In this document: positions 25,825 through 35,060 of the stretch, one piece after another | Layout: each line of letters opens with the position of its first letter | Numbering within the stretch: the stretch's first letter is position 1 | DNA from: Gemmatimonadaceae bacterium | Lineage (GTDB): Bacteria; Gemmatimonadota; Gemmatimonadetes; Gemmatimonadales; Gemmatimonadaceae | Direction: 5' to 3' | Length of the DNA stretch: 64,000 bases | Assembly: GCA_030835125.1 (NCBI GenBank) | Contig: JAUQWM010000032.1 | Coordinates: 92,410 to 156,409 of the forward strand | Notes under the pieces: generated by a model | Databases searched by the model: none | What the model was told of the DNA's origin: nothing | The model's input: only the letters and a program-made list of their open reading frames with translations | Position numbers and translations under genes: made by a program

Positions 25825-27501
25825 TCAGTCGAACGCGGCCCCGGTCATGATGTTCCGGATCAGCAGCCACGGGCTGCCGTGCGAGATCGCGTTCGTCTGC
25901 GTCGGCTGGCCCTTGGCGTCCCCGCCGGTGCCGAACATCTGCCACTCTTTCGGCCCGGTGATCGCGTCGAGGTTCGCCCAGAAGTCGGTCGTGATCGCGT
26001 TGTAGGTGACGTCGGTGCACATGCGGGTGACCTTCCCGTTCCTGATCTCCCAGAACACGTGCCCGCCGAACTGCCCGTTGTAGCGCTGCTGGTCGATCGA
26101 GTAGCTCCCGCGGCCATCGATCATGATGCCGTTCTTCACGTCGGCGATCATCTCCTCCCGCGTCGGCGCGTTCGCCGGCCCGGGCTCGAGCTGGACGTTA
26201 GGCATCCGGAGGAAGGGGTAGTCGCGCCAGGAGTTCCCGAACGTGCACCCGCGGCTGAAGTTCTCGTTCATGTAGTGGGCGGTCTCGCGGTTGGTCGCCA
26301 GCCCGACCAGGATCCCGTCGCGGATGATGTCCCACTTCATGGTCTTCACGCCGTCGTCGTCGAAGCCGACCGAGCCCAGCCCGCGGGTGGTCTTGTCGGC
26401 CACCACGTTGAGGTGCTTCGATCCGTACTTGAGCTTCCCGACGTCGGACAGCTTCACGAAGCTCGTCCCGGCATAGTTCGCCTCGTAGCCCACGACCCGG
26501 TCGACCTCGGTCGCGTGCGCGATGATCTCGTGGATCGTGAGCGCGGCGTGCGACGGCGACAGGATCAGGTCGCGCAGCCCGCTCGACCCCATCGGCTTCG
26601 CCGAGCAGTTCTCGACGGCCTCGCCGGCCACCCGCTCGGCCACGTCGAGGAAGTCGCACTCGTCGATGATTTCCCAGCCGGCCGTGCCCTGGACGCCGGG
26701 GTAATTCCGCGTCCGGGTGACATCGCCCACGCGCGCCGTGATGTTCATGTTCGGCGTGGTGGTGAACAACTCCTGCTCGATGAACGAGCCCTCGCTGGAC
26801 GCGAAGTAGCGCCACTCGTAGCTGCACTGGGCCGAGACATTGACGGCCGTCACGCCGGCGACCTTGCTGGCCTTGTCGACCACGGCCTGCGCCCAGGCCT
26901 GCTTGTCCGCCTGGGAGACGCTCAGCGGGTGCTTCGTCATGGGCGTGATGAAGTTCTCGACGTAGGCCGGCACGGGGGCCAGGCGCACGTCGGACCGCTT
27001 GGCGATCGCGCTGGCCCGCGCGACCTCCACGGCCATCCTCGTTATGCGGCGGACCTCGTCCTCGGTGACGATCGGGCTGCTGGCGAACCCCCAGACCCCG
27101 CTGTGGATCACGCGCACGCCGAAGCCGCCCGGGCGCCGGTCGGCATCCACCGGGATGCCCTGGGTGCCGCCGCCACCACGGCCCCCGCGTCCGCCACCGC
27201 CCCCGAATCCACCGCCGCCCCCGCCGCGGCCCCCACCCCCGCCGCCGCGCCCTGCCCCGGCGGCGCTGAAGTTCGCGGTGGCACCGGGCAGCGTCGACGT
27301 CAGCGTGAACCGGACGTCGGCGTACGTCGCGCCGGCCAGCCTGGCCTCCGCCAGCACGATGTCCGCCATGCCCTTGAAGCGCGTCTCGAGGACGCGGCCT
27401 TTCGGCGACGTGGCGAGGAGGTTGTTGATCAGGTCACGCGAATAAAGCGCGAGCGCGGCCGAGGAGCCGGCGGTCTTCAGGAAGTCGCGTCGGGAACCCA
27501 T
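25825..27501 (-). CDS. TldD-like metalloprotease with Tat signal and Gly-rich insert
   Basis: 558 residues. It begins with a twin-arginine leader (SRRDFLKTAGSSAALAL). A low-complexity segment of almost only Gly and Arg spans residues 82-112. The metal motif HEIIAH has His324, Glu325 and His329 (HExxxH of TldD), followed by the TldD body (GYEANYAGTSF, KDNRETAHYMNENFSRG-type). TldD/TldE heterodimers degrade unfolded or modified peptides. Export of the catalytic subunit is unusual, since classical TldD is cytoplasmic. It is followed on the same strand by nothing; the TldE-like partner lies 65 bp upstream in transcription order. Confidence 0.85.
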   Translation of the reverse strand: MGSRRDFLKTAGSSAALALYSRDLINNLLATSPKGRVLETRFKGMADIVLAEARLAGATYADVRFTLTSTLPGATANFSAAGAGRGGGGGGRGGGGGGFGGGGGRGGRGGGGTQGIPVDADRRPGGFGVRVIHSGVWGFASSPIVTEDEVRRITRMAVEVARASAIAKRSDVRLAPVPAYVENFITPMTKHPLSVSQADKQAWAQAVVDKASKVAGVTAVNVSAQCSYEWRYFASSEGSFIEQELFTTTPNMNITARVGDVTRTRNYPGVQGTAGWEIIDECDFLDVAERVAGEAVENCSAKPMGSSGLRDLILSPSHAALTIHEIIAHATEVDRVVGYEANYAGTSFVKLSDVGKLKYGSKHLNVVADKTTRGLGSVGFDDDGVKTMKWDIIRDGILVGLATNRETAHYMNENFSRGCTFGNSWRDYPFLRMPNVQLEPGPANAPTREEMIADVKNGIMIDGRGSYSIDQQRYNGQFGGHVFWEIRNGKVTRMCTDVTYNAITTDFWANLDAITGPKEWQMFGTGGDAKGQPTQTNAISHGSPWLLIRNIMTGAAFD

Positions 27502-27522
27502 GAGGTCCGAGGTCCGGGGTCA
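27502..27522. repeat. Short heptad array, unit GAGGTCC
   Basis: Three units (GAGGTCC, GAGGTCC, GGGGTCA) begin at the start codon of the TldD-like gene and fill its leader. The same unit in the other orientation (TGACCTC) occurs at 53398-53418. Confidence 0.6.
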
Positions 27523-27566
27523 AGGCGAAGCGCCGGGCGCACAGCCGCACGGCGCGAGGGACGGCG

Positions 27567-28976
27567 TCAGAGTGCCGGGGACACTGAGGTCATGTAGAAC
27601 TCTTCGATCCGGACCGGTGGCACGAGTGCCGTCCCCAGTCCGTCGTACGATTCGCCGGTGTGCATCGGGACCGGCTTGCCCACCAGCGTCAGGTTATTGT
27701 AGCCGACGATCGGCGACATATTCCAGCGGAAGTTCTGCACCGGGCCGACCACCTCGCCGTTCTCGATGAGGAACAGCCCGTCGCGCGTCATGCCGGTATT
27801 GAGCAGTGGCTGGTCCTCGGACGGCACGCCGCGGATGTACCAGAAGAACGTGACCAGCAGGCCGCGCCGCGTCTGCCGGATCATGTCCTCGATCGACAGG
27901 TTCGATCCCTCCTGCGACAGGCTCATGTTCGGCGTGGCGCCCTGGTCCGCCCCGACCGCCCTGAGGAGGCCCTTCTCCACCCAGGTCACCGGTTTCGCAG
28001 GGCGGTTGTCGTTGAGGATCGGCGTCTGGCGCAGGATCGGGTTGCCGACATCGCTCTTGAGCGTGAACAGGTCGCTGAAGAGCTTGTCCCCCAGCTTCTT
28101 GTCCGCCATGTACCGGCCGACGGTGTTCAGGCCGGCCGCGCCGCCGCCCTGCGGCGCGCCAGCCCCGGGGGGACCACCAGCCCCGGGGGGACCACCAGCA
28201 CCGCGTCCGCCACCGCCGCCACCACCACCAAAGCCACCGCCGCCAAAGAGGCCGGTCATCAGCGACAGGAAACGCGCATTGGCGCGGGGCTCCAGGATGA
28301 CCGTGTACCGACCCGGTTCGATCGCCCGCGCCTTCCGGCTCTTCAGCGCCTTGTCGGAAGCGACCTCGGTCAACGCCTTCGCGTCAATCATGCGGAGGTC
28401 CTTGATGCCGGTCGTGCCCGCCCAGCCGGACCCGCTGCCGTCCGCCATGCGGCAGGTGAGGACGAAACCCGCCTCGGCCACGCGGTAGTAGGCGAACAGC
28501 CCTTTCGAGTTCGCGTTGCACGTCGCCTGGTCGATCTTGGGGATGTACCCCGCGCCCAGGACGCCCTTGCGCTCGGCGAGATCGATCGAGTCCTTCACCA
28601 GCCGCGCGCGCTCACCGGGACCGAAGTTGACCATGTCCGGGAGGGCGGCATCCACCGGGATGTACTCCTGGGGACCGAGCAGCTCCGGGAGGTTCGCATT
28701 GTCCGGTGCCTGACGAGCCTCCGAAAGCGCTTCCTCGACCATGGCCTTCAGGCCGGCATCGCTGAAGTCGCGGGTGTCGGCGTTGCCGCTCTTCTGCCCC
28801 AGCCGCACCGTCACGGTCACCTGGCGGTCGTACTGGACGAGGTTTGTCGTGATCGACGAGTTGGCCCACCGCGTGCCCGAACGTTCACCGCCGGTCAGGT
28901 TGACTTCCACCGCGTCGGCCGTGGCCATGTTCAGGACCTTGTCGACGATTTCCTTTGCCTGTTCGCGAGTATACAT
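27567..28976 (-). CDS. TldE/PmbA-like protein with Gly/Pro-rich insert
   Basis: 469 residues, beginning MYTREQAKEIVDKVL with no signal peptide. The N-terminal part (SSITTNLVQYDRQVTVTVRLG) and the C-terminal part (NTGMTRDGLFLIENGEVVGPVQNFRWN) follow TldE/PmbA. The HExxxH motif is absent, as expected for the non-catalytic subunit. Residues 244-282 are a Gly/Pro/Ala/Arg low-complexity insert with GGPPGA repeats. It is cotranscribed with the TldD-like gene downstream. The absence of a leader here, against a Tat leader on its partner, raises the question of whether the pair is exported together. Confidence 0.85.
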   Translation of the reverse strand: MYTREQAKEIVDKVLNMATADAVEVNLTGGERSGTRWANSSITTNLVQYDRQVTVTVRLGQKSGNADTRDFSDAGLKAMVEEALSEARQAPDNANLPELLGPQEYIPVDAALPDMVNFGPGERARLVKDSIDLAERKGVLGAGYIPKIDQATCNANSKGLFAYYRVAEAGFVLTCRMADGSGSGWAGTTGIKDLRMIDAKALTEVASDKALKSRKARAIEPGRYTVILEPRANARFLSLMTGLFGGGGFGGGGGGGGRGAGGPPGAGGPPGAGAPQGGGAAGLNTVGRYMADKKLGDKLFSDLFTLKSDVGNPILRQTPILNDNRPAKPVTWVEKGLLRAVGADQGATPNMSLSQEGSNLSIEDMIRQTRRGLLVTFFWYIRGVPSEDQPLLNTGMTRDGLFLIENGEVVGPVQNFRWNMSPIVGYNNLTLVGKPVPMHTGESYDGLGTALVPPVRIEEFYMTSVSPAL

Positions 28977-29033
28977 AGTGGTCGAGAGCTAGGATCGCGC
29001 ACCGGGACTGTCAAGCAGTTTCGACGCTCTTGC

Positions 29034-30752
29034 TCAGGCCAGTCCCCGCCGCCGGCGGTGCCACCATTCGACGCCGAGCGCGAGCGCGAACGGGATGATC
29101 CACCACGGCGATCGCATCGGATGCCACGTCTCTACGCGCGACGCAGGCTGGAACGCTGCCGCCAGGCGCGCCGGGAGCGAGGAGAGTTCCGCCTCCGGAA
29201 CCACCGACCCACCTCGTGACGTCATCAGGAGCTCGAGCAGGCCGGGCTCCGGTGGCGCAGCCACCCGAGCGGCGCTGTCCACCACGAAGGGGACGATCGC
29301 CTCGTCGTTGCCAGAGCGGACCACCAGGTGATGGACACCGGGACGGCCGGGTGCAGCAAGCGTCGCGGTGAACAGTCCCCTCGTGGATACGGGCCAGGGC
29401 CGGATGACGGCGCTGTCGTCGCCGGCGATCACTGCCACGGGGACGGTGCGGTCCCCGACCGCGGCGGCCGCACGCACGGCCACGGTGACCGCGATCGACT
29501 GGCCCGGCGCGGCGACACGGCGATCCAGCACGACCTCCAGCGGAGCAGGTGCGCCCGCACTCCACTCGGCCAACTGGTTCGTCCAGAATCGATCGAAGCC
29601 ACTGTTGCCATCGCGAAAGTGCCAGGCATCCAGAGCGCCGCTCGTATAGACACGACCCCCACCCAGGGCGAACGAGAACACCACCGGCTGCTCGATCGCG
29701 TCGCGACCCGCAAACGCGGCATGCACCGCCGTGCCAGGCGGGGTGGTAACGGGCCGGGCGAAATCGCGGGCGCGCAGGCTGTCGCCGGTCGCGGTCCGCA
29801 GGACCATGGCGCTGTCGAGCCGCGTACCGCGCCACTCCCGCATGCCGGTCAGGCGATCCACCGGTCCGGCCACGCGCTGGTCCATCAGCAGCACGATGCG
29901 GCCGCCGCGGTTCCGGGCGTACGCCTCCAGCCCGGCGACGCCGGCCTCGTCGAGGGCCTCGGGGGCACCAATCACCACGCTCGCGAATGGCGCGATCGAG
30001 AGGGCATCCCGCAACGACGTCGGCGCCGGTCCACCCGTCGCCGCCACGCCGCGCGATGCCTGCACGCGCCAGGTCACCAGGAACCGCGGATCATCCTCAA
30101 CGGACCGCCTGACGAACGTGGACAGCCAGGACGGGCGGGGGTCGAAGAACAGGACCTGCAGGCGCGCATCGTGGACGTGCGTGGCGGTCGTCGCTTCGTC
30201 CGTGAGACCGGCGACCGTCGCCGACGCGCGGAGCAGCACGGTGCCGGTGTCGGTCGGGAGGTGGAAGAGGTGCACCCGGACGTCGGCGCTGTCCCCGACC
30301 ACCGAGTCGGTCACCTGGTCGATGATTCCCGCCCCGGTGGCCAGCTGCACGCTGAGTGCCTGACGAGCGGCGCCCGTGACCCTGACCGTCACCGCGACGG
30401 GCACCCGCGAGTCGCGCGGCGCTGACGCCGGAGCCTCGACCGACAGGATCGTGACGCCGGCCCGCGCGGGACGTGGCGCGACGGCAAACAGCGGTGCCGC
30501 CGGCATGTCGGCGATGTCCGGCAGCCGGTCCCCGGCGACGACGCTGGCGGCCGCGCCGGCAAAGGGGCCGCGTACCACGGTGAACCCGCGGACGAGCGAC
30601 TCCGCGACGCGACCGGACAGCGACTCGTCAGGCACGCTCGACGCCACGACCGCCACGATCGGCCGGGACGGCCGCCGCGACGAGATCGCGGGGTCGACGA
30701 TCGCCACCACCACGATCGCGACCGCGAGGGCCCGCAGCGGCATCACGCTCAT
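29034..30752 (-). CDS. Membrane-anchored protein of the MoxR/Bat cluster, unknown function
   Basis: 572 residues. A membrane helix at the N-terminus (about 5-23) and another near the C-terminus (WWIIPFALALGVEW) flank a large extracytoplasmic region of beta-rich domains, including a Rossmann-like stretch (VVIGAPEALDEAGV, GGRIVLLMDQRV) of the kind found in glutamine-amidotransferase-like or VWA-adjacent domains of Bat clusters. No enzyme motif is recognised. The ATG overlaps the upstream stop by 4 nt. It is the last gene of the five-gene run starting with the MoxR ATPase. Confidence 0.65.
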   Translation of the reverse strand: MSVMPLRALAVAIVVVAIVDPAISSRRPSRPIVAVVASSVPDESLSGRVAESLVRGFTVVRGPFAGAAASVVAGDRLPDIADMPAAPLFAVAPRPARAGVTILSVEAPASAPRDSRVPVAVTVRVTGAARQALSVQLATGAGIIDQVTDSVVGDSADVRVHLFHLPTDTGTVLLRASATVAGLTDEATTATHVHDARLQVLFFDPRPSWLSTFVRRSVEDDPRFLVTWRVQASRGVAATGGPAPTSLRDALSIAPFASVVIGAPEALDEAGVAGLEAYARNRGGRIVLLMDQRVAGPVDRLTGMREWRGTRLDSAMVLRTATGDSLRARDFARPVTTPPGTAVHAAFAGRDAIEQPVVFSFALGGGRVYTSGALDAWHFRDGNSGFDRFWTNQLAEWSAGAPAPLEVVLDRRVAAPGQSIAVTVAVRAAAAVGDRTVPVAVIAGDDSAVIRPWPVSTRGLFTATLAAPGRPGVHHLVVRSGNDEAIVPFVVDSAARVAAPPEPGLLELLMTSRGGSVVPEAELSSLPARLAAAFQPASRVETWHPMRSPWWIIPFALALGVEWWHRRRRGLA

Positions 30753-32833
30753 GGCCGTGCCCCACCCCGGATCATGGCGTCGCGGAGTGCTCCCTCGAGG
30801 AAGGCGGCCGGCTCCTGCCCCGCCACTCCCGGCGCGGAACGCAGGTCGGCCCGCAGCATCGCGGCCAGGGTGCGAACGACTTCGTCGACGGTCGCGCCGC
30901 CAGCGCGCGACCCGCGCGGGAACTCCTGCACGCGGGCGACGATGTCGCGCACGGCCTGCGAGGATGGGTCCTGGCGCAACAACGCCACGGCGGCTGCCTG
31001 GGCGCGCGCCGCCGAGCGAACGGTGGTGTCCATCGCCAACGGTGCCACCGCGGCGAGCAGTGCGCGGATTGCGACCGGACGCGCCGCCAGCGGCGCGGAA
31101 GCCCCTGGACCGGACATGCCGGCGGTCAGCGCGAGCGTCCCGGTCAGCCGCCGGTCGAGGTCGATCCGCTCACGTTGCGTCAGCGCGCGCAGGATGAAGC
31201 GAGACCGCGCGAAGGCGCGCATCAGGTTCTCGAGCGCCGCGCGCTCATCGCGGAGTGCCTGGTCGAGGCTCGCCTCATTGAGCGCCGTGGACGCCCGGCT
31301 CATCGATCGGATGGCGCGGGTCATTTCGATACGACCCCGGTTCTGCAACCTGCCGGCGAGGATGTCGCCTTCCGCCTCGGCCTCGGCTTCCTCGTTGAGT
31401 TCGAGCGTCCCCGCGGTCTCCAGGGCCTCGTCCTCCAGTTCGCCACCCATCATGAACACGAACTCGGCGCGCACCTGGCGCTGCTCCGCCGACAGCTGAC
31501 GGGCGGCATCCGCCACCGAGTCGGCCGACATTCGCGACCGGGCGGCGAGCAGGCGTTCGGTCTTGAGGATGACCATCTGCTGGCTCACCGCATAGCGATC
31601 GCGCTCGTCCTCCGCGGCAAAGCCCTCGGCGGCGACTGCGCCCGGCGTCACGACCTCCAGGACGTAACTCTCCGATTCGACGGGCGGAGCGCCCGGCCGG
31701 CGGTCGGTCGCGATGGCGCGGTAGACGACGAGGTCACCCGGTGCCAGGTCCATCCGGGCCACCTGCCATGTTCCGCGTCCCGCCCACGATCGCGTACCCT
31801 GGCCGTCGATGCGGAGCGGGACGTCCTGCTCCGTGAACGTGAAGCGTTCGCCGGAACCGGAGACGGCGGTGTATCGCAGCCGCAGCGACGCCAGGGCGAG
31901 GTCGTCTTCCGCCTCGACGCGGACCGGAAGTGAGTCGGGCACGGTGGCGAAGAACAGGTCGCGACCCGGCGAGGAGAGCGTGACCCGCGGCGGCCGATCC
32001 GGCGTGACCGACAGGCCGAGCAGCCTCCGCGGGCCGCGGTTGCCGGCGACATCCCTGGGCTCGAGCGCGAGGAAGCCATCGGCATCGGCGACGAACTCGG
32101 TCGTGACCGATCCGTTCGAGACCGCCAGCGTGCGCGTGCCGGCCAGCGTCTCGAGCAGGACGGAGTCGGCGCCTGCCTCGACCCGGATTCTCACGTGGCT
32201 GGCGGCGAGCGCGTCGATGCGCGACGGATCTTCAGTTACGGACCGGGCGAGCCCGCTGTACGCCGGGGGATCCACCGTGATGACGACCCGGCCTAACGAT
32301 GGGAGGGATCCGCGGGGAGCGCCGGTCGGCGACCGGGCGGCGCCCCCGGCCGGCCGCGCGATGCCCGCGACGACCAGCAGGCCGCACGCGAGCACCGCGA
32401 GGGCGGGATGGCGCGCCGGGAAGAGCCGCCCCACGTCCACGTCCTTCACGACCTCTGCGGCCCGCCGGGCGATGACGTCCCGGACGTACCCGGAAGTCCC
32501 GGTCCGGCCCGCGGCAAGTTCGGCAGCCGTGACGATGAGGTTCCGGCACTGCGGCGCCCGGCGCTCCACGCGGCGGGCGACATCGGTCGTCGAGCGCCAC
32601 CATCCCGGTCGCCACGCATCGCCGAGGAGCATCCGCGCTCCGGCGCCCGCCACCGCGAGCGCCACCAGCGCGATGATCCGCGGCGTCGTGTCCGGGCGGA
32701 GACCGGCGGCGAGGACGAGCGCGGCGGCCGCCAGGCCCGCGGCGAGACCCTCGAGCGCACGCACGGCCAGGAGCCTCGTGCGCACGACGCCGAGGAAGCC
32801 GAGGACCCCGCTCTCGTCAGGCAGCACGCGCAT
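30749..32833 (-). CDS. DUF4175-like membrane protein
   Basis: 694 residues from 32833 (MRVLPDESGV). Three hydrophobic segments lie in the first 220 residues (near 29-50, 55-75 and 150-170). The rest is extracytoplasmic beta-sandwich followed by a long helical C-terminal part rich in Arg/Ala/Glu (for example residues 400-680). This matches the DUF4175 layout found in Bat/MoxR clusters of alpha-proteobacteria and Bacteroidetes. Function unknown; probably a scaffold in envelope stress handling. The stop and start overlaps (17 nt with the upstream gene, 4 nt with the downstream one) mark an operon. Confidence 0.65.
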   Translation of the reverse strand: MRVLPDESGVLGFLGVVRTRLLAVRALEGLAAGLAAAALVLAAGLRPDTTPRIIALVALAVAGAGARMLLGDAWRPGWWRSTTDVARRVERRAPQCRNLIVTAAELAAGRTGTSGYVRDVIARRAAEVVKDVDVGRLFPARHPALAVLACGLLVVAGIARPAGGAARSPTGAPRGSLPSLGRVVITVDPPAYSGLARSVTEDPSRIDALAASHVRIRVEAGADSVLLETLAGTRTLAVSNGSVTTEFVADADGFLALEPRDVAGNRGPRRLLGLSVTPDRPPRVTLSSPGRDLFFATVPDSLPVRVEAEDDLALASLRLRYTAVSGSGERFTFTEQDVPLRIDGQGTRSWAGRGTWQVARMDLAPGDLVVYRAIATDRRPGAPPVESESYVLEVVTPGAVAAEGFAAEDERDRYAVSQQMVILKTERLLAARSRMSADSVADAARQLSAEQRQVRAEFVFMMGGELEDEALETAGTLELNEEAEAEAEGDILAGRLQNRGRIEMTRAIRSMSRASTALNEASLDQALRDERAALENLMRAFARSRFILRALTQRERIDLDRRLTGTLALTAGMSGPGASAPLAARPVAIRALLAAVAPLAMDTTVRSAARAQAAAVALLRQDPSSQAVRDIVARVQEFPRGSRAGGATVDEVVRTLAAMLRADLRSAPGVAGQEPAAFLEGALRDAMIRGGARP

Positions 32834-34148
32834 CCGCCACCTCGCGACCCGAACGGCCGACGCGTGGCGCGCGCCGGCGCAGCCACTCCTCGACCCCCAG
32901 CAGGACCAGCGCCGCCACCCAGAGCCACCGTCCATCGGGCGAGGACTCGTCGCGACCGCCGGGAGCCACCTCGGTCGCCGGGCGCTCCCACTGCCGGAGC
33001 CGGTCGTCGGCCACGACCGAGGGGTCGAGTTCGCGCGGATCCAGGCCGGTCTGCAGCGAGGTCCCAAGCCCGGCGAGCACCGCGGTCGCGGCCAGGCTTC
33101 CTGGCGGTGCGCAGGAGAACAGCACCAGCGTGTCGCCGCCGGCCGCGCCCGCGACCGAGGCGATCACGGAACCGCGATCGTTGCGCGCCAGTGGCGTGCC
33201 GGGGGCGATGCACCCGTCGACCGCATCGGTCGCGCGGCTTGCCGCCGCCAGCGCGCGATAGCGCCGCATCGCGATCGCCACGTCCGCCTGCCAGGGATGG
33301 GCCAGCGGCGCCAGGCGCCGCCCCAGGGCGTCGCGTCCCGCATAACGAGGAAAGACGACGGCCGCCTTGCGGGGACCCGGGGTGGCGGCGCTCGTCGCCT
33401 GCACCGCGGCCCGCATCGCCGATACCGCTGGGCGGTCCTCCTCGGCAGCGAGGATCACCAGGCCCGCGTCGCCGGACCGTGACGCTGCCGGCCAGGTCGC
33501 GGCGGTCGACCGCGCGCCGATGGCGACATGGACACCGTTCTCGAGCACGACGCTCGTATCGGGCAGCGGCCCGATGCCGCCGCCGGCCCGCACCAGCCGG
33601 ATGCCGATTCCCGGCGGGATGGTCGCCAGGTCTCCCTCGCGCAGCGCATCTCCCTGGAAGTCCGACACGATGACCAGTTCGCGGAGCCCGGAGCGGCCGG
33701 AGAGCCACGACGCGGCGCCGCCCACGGTCGCGCCGGGTCTCGCGGTCTCGACGATCATCCCGGCGCGCGCCGAGTCGAGCAGGGTCGATGCGGACTCCAG
33801 GGCGACCGTGCGATGCGTGCGACCCGCGCCCGCGGGGCGCGCCATGCTGACGCTGGTGTCGACGACGATCACCCGCACCGGCACGCGGGCAGCGGCCGCG
33901 CGATCACCGGTCGTCCACCGCGGCTGGGCCAGCGCCGCCACCGCCGCGGCGATCACCGCCCCGCGCACGACGAGCAGCCAGACGTCGCTGGGCCGGCTGC
34001 GGGTGGCGGGTGTCGGTCGCACCGCCCGCAACAGGCGCAGGCTCGGGAACGGCTGCGGGCGAGCCTGTCGCCGGCCGAACAGGTGCACGAGGATCGGTAC
34101 GGCGAGCGCCAGGAGCCCGGCGAATGCCGTCGGCACCAGCCACGTCAC
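32817..34148 (-). CDS. BatA-like protein with von Willebrand A-type domain
   Basis: 443 residues. The N-terminus is the BatA-type membrane anchor (FAGLLALAVPILVHLFGRRQ), followed by a second helix near 60-78. A vWA core begins at VIVVDTSVSM, which keeps the DxSxS metal site (MIDAS). A third helix lies at the C-terminus (WLWVAALVLLGVEEW). Bat proteins in other bacteria link a MoxR ATPase to envelope processes or oxygen tolerance. It overlaps the DUF58 gene by 4 nt and the DUF4175 gene by 17 nt. Confidence 0.8.
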   Translation of the reverse strand: MTWLVPTAFAGLLALAVPILVHLFGRRQARPQPFPSLRLLRAVRPTPATRSRPSDVWLLVVRGAVIAAAVAALAQPRWTTGDRAAAARVPVRVIVVDTSVSMARPAGAGRTHRTVALESASTLLDSARAGMIVETARPGATVGGAASWLSGRSGLRELVIVSDFQGDALREGDLATIPPGIGIRLVRAGGGIGPLPDTSVVLENGVHVAIGARSTAATWPAASRSGDAGLVILAAEEDRPAVSAMRAAVQATSAATPGPRKAAVVFPRYAGRDALGRRLAPLAHPWQADVAIAMRRYRALAAASRATDAVDGCIAPGTPLARNDRGSVIASVAGAAGGDTLVLFSCAPPGSLAATAVLAGLGTSLQTGLDPRELDPSVVADDRLRQWERPATEVAPGGRDESSPDGRWLWVAALVLLGVEEWLRRRAPRVGRSGREVADARAA

Positions 34149-35056
34149 GCCGGCGCCCGCGTGCGGTGGGTGTCGGACACGCCGCCGCGCCTGACGAGGA
34201 AGTCGCGCAGGGCGCGACCGGGCGGCACGTCGGTCCGCATCAGGGCGTAGTCCACGTGGTCCCGGAGCGCCGCGTCGCGCGAGCGCGAGAGGAACTCGCC
34301 GAACGCCCGGCGGTAGGCGCCGCCGATCGCCCCGGCGTCCACGAGGCGGCGCTCGCCGCTCTCGAGATCCACGAACTCCACGTCGCCGGCGTACGGAAAC
34401 GCCAACTCGTCAGGCGCGGCGACCTGCAGCATGGCGACGTCGTGGCCGTGGCGCGCGACCCGGCGCAGCTCGCGCTGGATGGCGCCTTCATCATCCTGGA
34501 AGTCGGAGAGGACCAGCACCACCCCGCGCCGCTTGAGCAGTTCGGCTCCGCGCGAAATGCCGCGCGCGGGGGACCAGTTCCCGGCCGGCGCGAGCCGCTC
34601 GAGCGTCGCGATGAGCGATCGCAGGTGCGGGCGGCCCCCGCGCGCCGGCAGGTACGTCAGGCGCCCGCCCGTCATGGCCATCAGGCCGACGCCGTCCCCC
34701 TGGCCGCTGACGAGGTGCGCCAGCGACGCCGCGAGGACACAGGCGTAGCGCCACTTCGAGATCCCCGTGTCCGGGAACGCCATCGAGGCGCTGCCGTCGA
34801 GCACGAGCATCACGGCCATGCTGGTCGCCTCTCGGAACTGCCGCGAGTACAGCCGGTCGGTGCGGGCCAGGAGCTTCCAGTCGAGGTACTTCAGGTCGTC
34901 GCCGACCCGATAGGGTCGGTGCTGCTGGAACTCCGCGCTGAATCCGTGGAAGGGGCTGCGGTGCGACCCGGCCCGCAGTCCCTCGACCACCAGCCTGGCC
35001 GCCAGCTCCAGGTCATCGATCGCGGTGACGACGTCCGCCGACAGCACCGTGGTCAC
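34145..35056 (-). CDS. DUF58 domain protein (MoxR-associated vWA-like)
   Basis: 303 residues, soluble. The DUF58 signature YRVGDDLKYLDWKLLARTDRLYSRQFREAT-type region is present near 45-80, followed by a vWA-like strand LVLDGSASM near 85-93 with the DxSxS metal motif. DUF58 proteins are regular partners of MoxR ATPases. It follows the MoxR gene after 4 nt and overlaps the BatA-like gene by 4 nt. Confidence 0.88.
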   Translation of the reverse strand: MTTVLSADVVTAIDDLELAARLVVEGLRAGSHRSPFHGFSAEFQQHRPYRVGDDLKYLDWKLLARTDRLYSRQFREATSMAVMLVLDGSASMAFPDTGISKWRYACVLAASLAHLVSGQGDGVGLMAMTGGRLTYLPARGGRPHLRSLIATLERLAPAGNWSPARGISRGAELLKRRGVVLVLSDFQDDEGAIQRELRRVARHGHDVAMLQVAAPDELAFPYAGDVEFVDLESGERRLVDAGAIGGAYRRAFGEFLSRSRDAALRDHVDYALMRTDVPPGRALRDFLVRRGGVSDTHRTRAPA

Positions 35057-35060
35057 CCGC

